52,406 bases of DNA from Nemertoderma westbladi (taxonomy: Eukaryota > Xenacoelomorpha > Nemertodermatida > Nemertodermatidae). Made by a program: the position numbers and the translations under genes. Each line of letters begins with the position of its first letter. Position 1 is the stretch's first letter. The notes under the pieces were generated by a model that was not told where the DNA came from, made no database searches, and saw only the letters and a program-made list of their open reading frames with translations. The stretch lies in the NCBI GenBank assembly GCA_032718475.1, contig JAUCBJ010007054.1:1-52406 (forward strand), given 5' to 3'. This document shows, piece after piece, positions 1 through 11,200 of the stretch.

Positions 1-741
1 ACTGGTTAACTGGCCCATACTCAATCAACGCAACATACCTAATCTAATATACCTGTGCATACTTTTATATTGTTATACTGCTATTTACTGTCGGTTCTTC
101 ATAATATGGTTGATGAATTATTATATTTGGAATAACGATAAATAACCCCGAAAACCCAATATTCTTGATATACAGAAGGTAAGAGAGACAGGTTACATAT
201 AGCGATTGTGACTTATGTTAAAGTGGTTTGAAGTGAATCTAATGTTATTTGATAGACCCTACATGAGTCGGTCTGTGTTCCTTTTATATGTGACTAAAAT
301 CAGTGAAGATCGGCAGATTAGTGTGCAGCATTGTGCAGCGTTGTGTATGAGCGAGACTGATAACGAAGCATTTCCTAAAGAATGCGCCATATATGTGAAT
401 TGTAACTAAGCCATATCGTTGTGAGTAGTTTAAGTCATAACTCTGTTTTTATAGATAGAGCGCCACGTCCTAAAGGAACTGTTAATATTCCCCGAAGGTG
501 AATAATATTGTCAGAGATTATATAATACTGTCAGTCGAATAATACATTAGGCTTACATAGCAATAAGATTAAGCCGTCGAACCCAATCTCCCGGGTATAT
601 CCAGCGGGTGAATGATCGCGCACAGATTGGTTTCGACTAGTGTAGTGAATCAAATACTTGTCAGAGGCTAAAAGTGATTTATTATCTAAAAGACATCCTA
701 ATTTGGCGGGTTAAACTGCCAAAGGTCTGAAAGCGCGAACA
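1..741 (+). mobile_element. LTR fragment of the BEL/Pao family
   Basis: From about position 80 to 741 this aligns without large gaps to the last 630-650 bases of the two LTRs at 20382-21598 and 31774-32990. By eye identity is about 95%. It ends in the same GCGCGAACA, which gives the CA of a TG...CA LTR. The first 80 bases match poorly, so the left part is diverged or recombined, and the rest lies outside the window. The LTR end abuts gypsy integrase codons at 743, so the simplest reading is a solo LTR or element end inserted into an older gypsy copy. The open frame at 215-409 falls inside the LTR and I do not consider it a gene. Confidence 0.8.
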
Positions 742-742
742 G

Positions 743-1648
743 CAGACTTCCAGTGATCTGTTTAGTCATGCAGGTCGCACTCATCTAATTTACGTAGATC
801 GCTTCAGTGGTTGGCCCACCGTGGCACACTTCCCGAAAACACCAACATCCGCACAAGTCATAGCATATTTGCAAGCATATTTTTGCGACACTGGTGTTCC
901 GGTCATCCTTAGAAGTGATGATGGACCACAGTACCATTCTACGGAATTCAAAACATTCTGTACAGAATGGAATGTTCAACACATAATCAGCAGTGCGGGT
1001 TATCCACAAAGTAATGGCCATGCTGAGGCCAGTGTGAAGTCCATGAAAGCCCTAGTTAAAAAATGTACAACACCCAATGGCTGCTTTGATTTAAGAAACT
1101 TCAATGAGGGTGTTCTAGAATGGCGCAACACTCCTCGTAATTCCGACCAACCTGCTCCATCTGTACTCTTATATGGACGTCTCATGCGAACAAGACTCCC
1201 TGCATCAAAGGCCACTCTATCTCCTAAATGGGAAAAAATCAAAGACTATATGGATAAGAAGGTAGCAGAGGTTCGTCGACAAAAATACCAAGATTATTAC
1301 AATCAACATACACATAGCCTCAATCCGTTGGCAATCGGCACCACAGTCTACATCCAAAATATCAACACACGCAGGTGGGACAGGATCGGACGTATTACCA
1401 AGGTCCGAGACAACGGAAGAAGTTACTATATAATTCTTCCTTCAGGACGTGTGTTATTGCGTAATAGACGGTTTCTTAGAGGAGCACCTAATACAGAATC
1501 GACTCCAAACATATCGAATGTCAAACCTGAAAACCCTAAAAATATCGGATCTGGAAATACCGTTGCCAAACCCACAGTAACACTTCGGCGTAGTTCACGA
1601 ATAACTGGCAAACCCGAACCTTATGGAACTCATCTCAATCACCAATAA
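743..1648 (+). pseudogene. Ty3/gypsy integrase, C-terminal fragment
   Basis: This frame is open from the LTR junction to a TAA at 1646-1648, about 301 codons, with no start codon of its own. It is the integrase catalytic core and C-terminal region of a Ty3/gypsy polyprotein. The core residues are visible: Asp in YVDRFSGWP (codon 797), Asp in SDDGPQY (codon 917) and Glu in NGHAEAS (codon 1025). The last two are separated by 35 residues, the classic D,D-35-E spacing. Downstream, residues such as RRWDRIGRI and RNRRFLRG match the usual gypsy tail that ends in an RNRR-type motif. The zinc-binding N-terminus of integrase and all upstream Gag-Pol are absent, cut off by the LTR to the left. The fragment is open to its natural stop, so the disruption may be recent, but it cannot make a functional integrase. 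Confidence 0.88.
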
Positions 1649-1933
1649 ACACTGAAAGATGTAAAAACTGTTAGATCCGCGCCTCCATTTGTTAAAAGAA
1701 CGCGCTGATCTGGGGGGCGTATTGAGGACTGATTTACCCAGTTTGGAATACGGCGGGAGATTCAAACTGGAATACCGGATTCGCCAACTGGCAGACTGTC
1801 ATAATACAGTATTAATTAGTATCTATTGAGGAATATTATTGGTTACGGGTATTACTGTTAATTATCACCTCTTATGGCAATAATATAAACATTTCAGTAA
1901 TAGCTATTATTTATGCTTTTCCCGAACTCAATA
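1649..1933 (+). mobile_element. 3' end of the gypsy element: polypurine tract and LTR fragment
   Basis: After the integrase stop there are about 60 non-coding bases and then TGGGGGGCG (1711-1719), a plausible polypurine tract. AT-rich sequence from about 1720 is probably the start of the gypsy 3' LTR. It bears no resemblance to the LTR at 1-741. It is cut off at about 1933, where satellite array 1 begins abruptly. The right LTR end and target duplication are therefore not visible. Confidence 0.5.
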
Positions 1934-4900
1934 GATAGGAGCACCGCCCACACATACATTCTGGTAGCAAATAGGAGCAGCGCCCACACCTACATTCCGG
2001 TAGCAGATAGGAGCAGTGCCCACACATAGGTACATTCCGGTAACAGATAGAAGCAGCACCCACACATACATTCTGGTAGCAGATAGGAGCAGCGCCCACA
2101 CCTACATTCCGGTAGCAGATAGGAGCAGTGCCCACACATAGGTACATTCCGGTAACAGATAGGAGCAGCACCCACACATACATTCTGGTAGCAGATAGGA
2201 GCACCGCCCACACCTACATTCCGGTAGCAGATAGGAGCAGTGCCCACACATAGGTACATTCCGGTAACAGATAGGAGCAGCACCCACACATACATTCTGG
2301 TAGCAGATAGGAGCAGCGCCCACACCTACATTCCGGTAGCAGATAGGAGCAGTGCCCACACATACATTCCGGTAGCAGATAGGAGCAACACCCACACATA
2401 CATTCCGGTAGCAGATAGGAGCAGTGCCCACACATAGGTACATTCTGGTAGCAGATAGGAGCAGCGCCCACACCTACATTCCGGTAGCAGATAGGAGCAG
2501 CGCCCACACATACATTCTGGTAGCAGATAGGAGCAGCGCCCACACATACATTCCGGTAGCAGATAGGAGCAGCGCCCACACATACATTCTGGTAGCAAAT
2601 AGGAGCAGCGCCCACACCTACATTCCGGTAGCAGATAGGAGCAGTGCCCACACATAGGTACATTCCGGTAACAGATAGGAGCAGCACCCACACATACATT
2701 CTGGTAGCAGATAGGAGCAGCGCCCACACCTACATTCCGGTAGCAGATAGGAGCAGCGCCCACACATACATTCCGGCGGCAGATAGCAGCAGCGCCCACA
2801 CATAGGTACATTCCGGTAACAGATAGGAGCAGCACCCACACATACATTCTGGTAGCAGATAGGAGCAGCGCCCACACCTACGTTCCGGTAGCAGATAGGA
2901 GCAGCGCCCACACATACATTCTGGTAGCAAATAGGAGCAGCGCCCACACCTACATTCCGGTAGCAGATAGGAGCAGTGCCCACACATAGGTACATTCCGG
3001 TAACAGATAGGAGCAGCAACCACACATACATTCTGGTAGCAGATAGGAGCAGCGCCCACACCTACATTCCGGTAGCAGATAGGAGCAGCGCCCACACATA
3101 CATTCCGGCGGCAGATAGGAGCAGCGCCCACACATAGGTACATTCCGGTAACAGATAGGAGCAGCACCCACACATACATTCTGGTAGCAGATAGGAGCAG
3201 CGCCCACACATACATTCCGGCGGCAGATAGGAGCAGCGCCCACACATAGGTACATTCCGGTAACAGATAGGAGCAGCACCCACACATACATTCTGGTAGC
3301 AGATAGGAGCAGCGCCCACACCTACATTCCGGTAGAAGATAGGAGCAGCGCCCACACATACATTCTGGTAGCAAATAGGAGCAGCGCCCACACCTACATT
3401 CCGGTAGCAGATAGGAGCAGTGCCCACACATAGGTACATTCCGGTAACAGATAGGAGCAGCACCCACACATACATTCTGGTAGCAGATAGGAGCAGCGCC
3501 CACACCTACATTCCGGTAGCAGATAGGAGCAGCGCCCACACATACATTCCGGCGGCAGATAAGAGCAGCGCCCACACATAGGTACATTCCGGTAACAGAT
3601 AGGAGCAGCACCCACACATACATTCTGGTAGCAGATAGGAGCAGCGCCCACACCTACATTCCGGTAGCAGATAGGAGCAGCGCCCACACATACATTCTGG
3701 TAGCAAATAGGAGCAGCGCCCACACCTACATTCCGGTAGCAGATAGGAGCAGTGCCCACACATAGGTACATTCCGGTAACAGATAGGAGCAGCGCCCACA
3801 CATACATTCCGGTAGCAGATAGGAGCAGCGCCCACACATACATTCTGGTAGTAGGTAGGAGCAGCGCCCACACATACATTCTGGTAGTAGGTAGGAGCAG
3901 CGCCCACACATAGGTACATTCCGGTAACAGATAGGAACAGCGCCCACACATACATTCTGGTAGCAGATAGGAGTAGCGCCCACACCTACATTCCGGTAGC
4001 AGATAGGAGCAGCGCCCACACATACATTCCGGCGGCAGATAGGAGCAGCGCCCACACATAGGTACATTCCGGTAACAGATAGGAGCAGCGTCCACACATA
4101 CATTCCGGTAGCAGATAGGAGCAGCACCCACACATACATTCTGGTAGCAGATAGGAGCAGCGCCCACACATACATTCTGGTAGGAGCAGCGCCCACACCT
4201 ACATTTCGGTAGCAGATAGGAGCAGTGCCCACACATAGGTACATTCCGGTAACAGATAGGAGCAGCACCCACACATACATTCTGGTAGCAGATAGGAGCA
4301 GCGCCCACACATAGGTACATTCCGGTAACAGATAGGAGCAGCACCCACACATACATTCTGGTAGCAGATAGGAGCAGCGCCCACACCTACATTCCGGTAG
4401 CAGATAGGAGCAGCGCCCACACATACATTCTGGTAGGAGCAGCGCCCACACCTACATTCCGGTAGCAGATAGGAGCAGTGCCCACACATAGGTACATTCC
4501 GGTAACAGATAGGAGCAGCACCCACACATACATTCTGGTAGCAGATAGGAGCAGCGCCCACACATACATTCCGGTAGCAGATAGGAGCAGCGCCCACACC
4601 TACATTCCGGTAGCAGATAGGAGCAACGCCCACACATACATTCTGTTAGCAGATAGGAGCAGCGCCCACACCTACATTCCGGTAGCAGATAGGAGCAGTG
4701 CCCACACATAGGTACATTCCGGTAACAGATAGGAGCAGCACCCACACATACATTCTGGTAGCAGATAGGAGCAGCGCCCACACCTACATTCCGGTAGCAG
4801 ATAGGAGCAGCGCCCACACATACATTCCGGCGGCAGATAGGAGCAGCGCCCACACATAGGTACATTCCGGTTACAGATAGGAGCAGCGTCCACACATACA

Positions 4901-7900
4901 TTCCGGTTACAGATAGAAGCAGCGCCCACACCTACATTCCGGTAGCAGATAGGAGCAGCGCCCACACCTATATTCCGGTAGCAGATAGGAGCAGCGCCCA
5001 CACATACATTCCGGTAGCAGATAGGAGCAGCAACCACACATACATTGTGGTAGCAGATAGGAGCAGCGCCCACACCTACATTCCGGTAGCAAATAGGAGC
5101 AGTGCCCACACATAGGTACATTCCGGTAACAGATAGGAGCAGCGCCCACACATACATTCTGGTAGCAAATAGGAGCAGCGCCCACACCTACATTCCGGTA
5201 GCAGATAGGAGCAGCGCCCACACATACATTCCGGTAGCAGATAGGAGCAGCGCACGGTAGCAGATAGGAACAGCGCCCACACATAGGTACATTCCGGTAG
5301 TTGATAGGAGCAGCGCACGGTAGCAGATAGGAGCAGCGCCCACACATAGGTACATTCCGGTAACAGATAGGAGCAGCGCCCACACTTACATTCCGGTAGC
5401 AGATAGGAGCAGCGCATGGTAGCAGATAGGAGCAGCGCCCACACATAGGTACATTCCGGTAACAGATAGGAGCAGCGCCCACACATACATTCCGGTAACA
5501 GATAGGAGCAGCGCCCACACATACATTCCGGTAGCAGATAGGAGCAGCGCCCACACATACATTCTGGTAACAGATAGGAGCAGCGCCCACACATACACTC
5601 CGGTAGCAGATAGGAGCAGCACCCACACATACATTCTGGTAGCAGATAGGAGCAGCGCCCACACATACATTCTGGTAGCAGATAGGAGCAGCGCCCACAC
5701 ATACATTATGGTAGCAGATAGGAGCAGCACCCACACATACATTCTGGTAGCAGATAGGAGCAGCGCCCACACATACACTCCGGTAGCAGATAGGAGCAGC
5801 ACCCACACATACATTCCGGTAGCAGATAGGAGCAGCGCCCACACATACATTCTGGTAACAGATAGGAGCAGCGCCCACACATACACTCCGGTAGCAGATA
5901 GGAGCAGCACCCACACATACATTCTGGTAGCAGATAGGAGCAGCGCCCACACATACATTCTGGTAACAGATAGGAGCAGCGCCCACACATACACTCCGGT
6001 AGCAGATAGGAGCAGCACCCACACATACATTCTGGTAACAGATAGGAGCAGCGCCCACACATACACTCCGGTAGCAGATAGGAGCAGCACCCACACATAC
6101 ATTCTGGTAGCAGATAGGAGCAGCGCCCACACATACATTCTGGTAGCAGATAGGAGCAGCGCCCACACATACATTATGGTAGCAGATAGGAGCAGCACCC
6201 ACACATACATTCTGGTAGCAGATAGGAGCAGCGCCCACACATACATTATGGTAGCAGATAGGAGCAGCACCCACACATACATTCCGGTAGCAGATAGGAG
6301 CAGCGCCCACACATACATTCTGGTAGCAGATAGGAGCAGCGCCCACACATACATTCCGGTAGCAGATAGGAGCAGCGCCCACACCTACATTCCGGTAGCA
6401 GATAGGAGCAGCGCCCACACATACATTCTGGTAACAGATAGGAGCAGCGCCCACACATACATTCCGGTAGCAGATAGGAGCAGCGTCCACACATACATTC
6501 TGGTAACAGATAGGAGCACCGCCCACACATACATTCCGGTAGCAGATAGGAGCAGCGCCCACACATACATTCTGGTAACAGATAGGAGCAGCGCCCACAC
6601 ATACATTCCGGTAGCAGATAGGAGCAGCGTCCACACATACATTCTGGTAACAGATAGGAGCACCGCCCACACATACATTCCGGTAGCAGATAGGAGCAGC
6701 GCCCACACATACATTCCGGTAGCAGATAGGAGCAGCGTCCACACATACATTCTGGTAACAGATAGGAGCACCGCCCACACATACATTCCGGTAGCAGATA
6801 GGAGCAGCGCCCACACATACATTCTGGTAACAGATAGGAGCAGCGCCCACACATACATTCCGGTAGCAGATAGGAGCAGCGTCCACACATACATTCTGGT
6901 AACAGATAGGAGCAGCGCCCACACATACATTCCGGTAGCAGATAGGAGCAGCGTCCACACATACATTCTGGTAGCAGATAGGAGCAGCGCCCACACAAAC
7001 ATTCTGGTTACAGATAGGAGCAGCGCCCACACATACATTCTGGTAGCAGATAGGAACAGCGCCCACACATACACTCCGGTAGCAGATAGGAGCAGCGCCC
7101 ACACCTACATTCTGGTAGCAGATAGGAGCACCGCCCACACCTACATTCTGGTAGCAGATAGGAGCAGCGCCCACACATACACTCCGGTAGCAGATAGGAG
7201 CAGCGCGCACACATACATTCCGGTAGCAGATAGAAGCAGCGCCCACACATACATTCCGGTAGCAGATAGGAGCAGCGCCCACACATACATTCTGGTAGCA
7301 GATAGGAGCAGCGCCCACACATACATTCCGGTAGCAGATAGGAGCAGCGCACGGTAGCAGATAGGAACAGCGCCCACACATAGGTACATTCCGGTAGTTG
7401 ATAGGAGCAGCGCACGGTAGCAGATAGGAGCAGCGCCCACACATACATTCCGGTAGCAGATAGGAGCAGCGCCCACACATACATTCCGGTAGCAGATAGG
7501 AGCAGCGCCCACACATACATTCTGGTAGCAGATAGGAGCAGCGCCCACACATACATTCTGGTAGCAGATAGGAGCAGCGCCCACACATACATTCCGGTAT
7601 CAGATAGGAGCAGCACCCACACATACATTCTGGTAGCAGATAGGAACAGCGCCCACACATAGGTACATTCCGGTAGTTGATAGGAGCAGCGCACGGTAGC
7701 AGATAGGAGCAGCGCCCACACATAGGTACATTCCGGTAACAGATAGGAGCAGCGCCCACACATACATTCTGGTAGCAGATAGGAGCAGCGCCCACACCTA
7801 CATTCTGGTAGCAGATAGGAACAGCGCCCACACATACATTCTGGTAGCAGATAGGAACAGCGCCCACACATAGGTACATTCCGGTAGTTGATAGGAGCAG

Positions 7901-7933
7901 CGCACGGTAGCAGATAGGAGCAGCGCCCACACA
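1934..7933. repeat. Satellite array 1 (36- and 40-bp units)
   Basis: About 6 kb of uninterrupted tandem repeat. The basic unit is 36 bp and contains ACATTCCGGTAGCAGATAGG followed by AGCAGCGCCCACACAT. A 40-bp version carries four extra bases (ATAGGTACATTCC), and short units contain GCGCACGGTAGCAG. The left half (to about 5,400) mixes 36- and 40-bp units. The right half (5,500-7,330) is mostly 36-bp units. No stop triplet occurs on the minus strand of the consensus in any frame, so long open frames appear, including one over 1,000 codons at 4907-7930. They lack coding signals beyond the repeat itself and I do not call them genes. There are no spacers, so it is not a CRISPR array. Confidence 0.95.
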
Positions 7934-8225
7934 GGCAGTTAAAATGTTTAAATGCTGAAACCGACGCAGTCAGACTGACTCATTTTACCGTACGAGCCTG
8001 TACCCGTTCGCGGTCCAGGAACCGGTCGTAGCTTTTTGTAGTTTTACCTTTTATTTATTTTAACTACCTTCATTGATTTTAGTGGTACTGTACCCTGCAG
8101 CGCCGGCACATTGGTGCTATACGGTAGCTGCAGTTTTAATAACGGTCTACCGGTACTGTACTGTCATTTTACTTACCATATCGTCGTACACAAGACTCGT
8201 CGTACCGGGTTTGGGATTCAATAAA
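7934..8225 (+). promoter_or_regulatory. LINE 5' leader
   Basis: Unique sequence between the last array-1 unit and the first ATG of ORF1. LINE promoters lie inside the 5' leader, so transcription should start near 7934. I see no TATA box. The ORF1 frame stays open for 51 codons upstream of the ATG at 8226, but without a methionine. The 5' boundary is placed where the repeat stops and is approximate. Confidence 0.5.
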
Positions 8226-11200
8226 ATGGATAAACTTAAAAAGATGAACACCAAGCGACTAAAACTTTTGTTGAGCAATCGGAATCTTTCCACCTCTGGA
8301 TCGCGAGGAGAACTGCTTCTTCGAGCTGAAACAGCAAACCTTTGTTCTGAGCCCGAAGATCCTAAATTAACGGACGAGTCGCTCGATATTTCCAGTAGAC
8401 CCGTGGATCGGACGGCCAACATCTCCAGTAAACCTTTGGATCAGTCCAATATCTCCACCAGTAAACCCGAGGATCGGCTGGATACCTCCAGTATACCTGT
8501 GGACCAGCTCCATGCCTCCAGTAAACTCACGGATCAGCCGGGTTCCTCTAGTAAACCCGCGGATCAACTCGAAATCTTAAGTAAACCTGCGGATCAGCTC
8601 GAAACCTTAAGTAAACCCGCGGATCAGCTCGAAACCTTAAGTAAACCCGCAGATCAGCTCGAAACCTTAAGTAAACCCGCGGATCAGCTTGATACCCCCA
8701 GTAAACCTGTGGATCAGCTTGATACCTCCAGTAAACCTGTGGAACAGCTAGATACCTCCAGTAAACCTGTGGATCAGCTAGATACCTCCAGTAAACATGC
8801 AGATCAGCCGGTTACCTCTAGTAAACCTGTGGATCAGCTCGAAACCTCAAGTAAACCAGTGGATCAGCTTGATACCTCCAGTAAACATGCAGATCAGCTG
8901 GTTACCTCTAGTAAACCTGTGGATCAGCTAGATTCCTCCTGTAAACATGAAGATCAGCTGGTTACCTCTAATAAACATGTGGGTCAACTCGATACCTCCA
9001 GTAAACCCGCGGATCAGCTTGATACCTCCAGTAAACCTGTGGATCAGCTAGATACCTCGACTAAACCGGTGGATCAGCACGATAGCTCCAGTAAACCTAT
9101 GGATCTGGTCGATACCTCTAGTAAACCTGTGGATCTGGTCGATACCTGTAGTAAACCAGCGGATCAACTTGATATGGAACCTGTGGTTCAGCTCCATACC
9201 TCCTGTAAACCTGTGGATCTGTCTGATACCACCAGTAAACCTGTGGATCAGCTTGATACATCCAGTAAACCTGTGGATCAGCTAGATACCTCCAGTAAAC
9301 ATGCAGATCAGCTGGTTACCTTTAGTAAACCTGTGGATCAGCTAGATACCTCCTGTAAACATGAAGATCAGCTGGTTACCTCTAATAAACATGTGGGTCA
9401 ACTCGATACCTCCAGTAAACCCGCGGATCAGCTTGATACCTCCAGTAAACCTGTGGATCAGCTAGATACCTCGACTCAACCGGTGGATCAGCACGATAGC
9501 TCCTGTAAACCTGTGGATCTGGTCGATACCTCTAGTAAACCTGTAGATCTGGTCGATACCTGTAGTAGACCAGCGGATCAACTTGATATGGAACCTGTGG
9601 TTCAGCTCCATACCTCCTCCTGTAAACCTGTGGATCTGTCTGATACCACCAGTAAACCTGTGGATCAGCTCGATACCTCCCGTAAACCTGTGGATCAGCA
9701 TGATACACGTCCCATGGATCAGCCTGATAAACCTCCAATGGATCAGCCAATCATTGACAATAAACCGATGGATATTGTATATTTAGGCCAAGTGATATGC
9801 AGTATACCATCTGACGCTACTGATATCTCCACTACACCGGAGTTTCCTTTGCGTGGTCCACTGGCTAGAGTGAGCCCGGGCATCCATACAGCAATGACCT
9901 CTAGCCAGGAGGATGTCCAGCTGATTGATAAATCCATAAAAGAATCTGTAACTGTGGGATGTAATAGATCAGCAGGCTCACCTACAACAAATAGTATAGA
10001 TAATGGTAGTGGTTCTATTACAGGTACAACTGCTGCCTATCCAGATGTCCCAGCCCAGGCGAGCCCGGGCATCCATACAACAATGAACCCAGGCCGGGAT
10101 GTCAATCGCACCACCACACTAAGTCCTGATGCTTTGCCATTCAACCCCCCAATAGTAGAAGATCTGCAGGAGGATGGTCGCTGGTTGCTACGAAGTCCCA
10201 AACCGAGTAATAAAAAGTCTAAAGATACTACAATAACTCACTTTTTCCACCCTATTAAATCAGAAACGGTGAAAAACAAATTGAATGATGAATCCAATAA
10301 ATCAGTTTATATGGTGCACCCGGACAGCTCACAGCAACCTTTATCAGGTAAGATATTAGTTCATCTAATGCAGGAATATCTGTCAGATTTACCTACAGAC
10401 CCATTGGGACCTGTCGACCCTTTGTGGTCATCAATGGAAACATTAAATGGGAAGTCATGGATTGATGACAATGTTATTGACAGTTTTCTGTCTATAATTA
10501 GTATTGCTTTACCACACACCGCTTCGATTATGGCTGTCCTCACAACTAAGCTGCAAAATCCTAACTATGACAAGCTGAGTGCCATAAAGTATGTTGCACG
10601 TCATTACTTGAGTTCCTGCAAAAAAACAGAAACACAGCTGATGTTTTTCCCAGAATGCACCAACCACCATTGGGTCTTACATGTTGCGGACACCAATCAT
10701 AAAACAGTATACATGCTGAACTCTATGCCATCGTCTAATACACCATCTAAAACAACTGTTGAGATAGCCAACCTCTTGAACCACATTGACCTATACAATA
10801 GGGTGAACCAGCACCAGAATACAACACTTAAATGGACAACAACTGTGAGCGAATGTTCGAATAGTTTTCCCAAGCAAAATAATACATGGGACTGTGGTGC
10901 GTATGTGTGTCTGTATGTATTGGCCATTGCTCAAAATCTAAACACAGTATCTAAAATCCATAAAGACAGCACATCCTGTAGACAATGGATTAAAAACTGT
11001 CTTTCAGATATGAAAATTGTGCATCATAAAGACGTTATCTTCGATTTCATGTATGTACCAGGGTTTAATGATGAATTTGGTGATATTAATGGGGACAATG
11101 GAACCTTAGATGACAATACACCTCAACCGGCTCCAGCTGGCTTTAGTGAACTGTGTGGAATTCTGCAGCATCCAAGAAAAGATGCAATCAACTTTCTGTT

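Noticed and set aside
1911-7930. Long open frames in array 1, both strands
   Set aside because: They are translations of a 36-bp repeat without stop triplets on one strand. Several frames are open at once, and there is no promoter, start context or non-repeat domain.
1934-7933. CRISPR-like array
   Set aside because: Units are contiguous with no unique spacers, and the context is eukaryotic. The same applies to the other three arrays.
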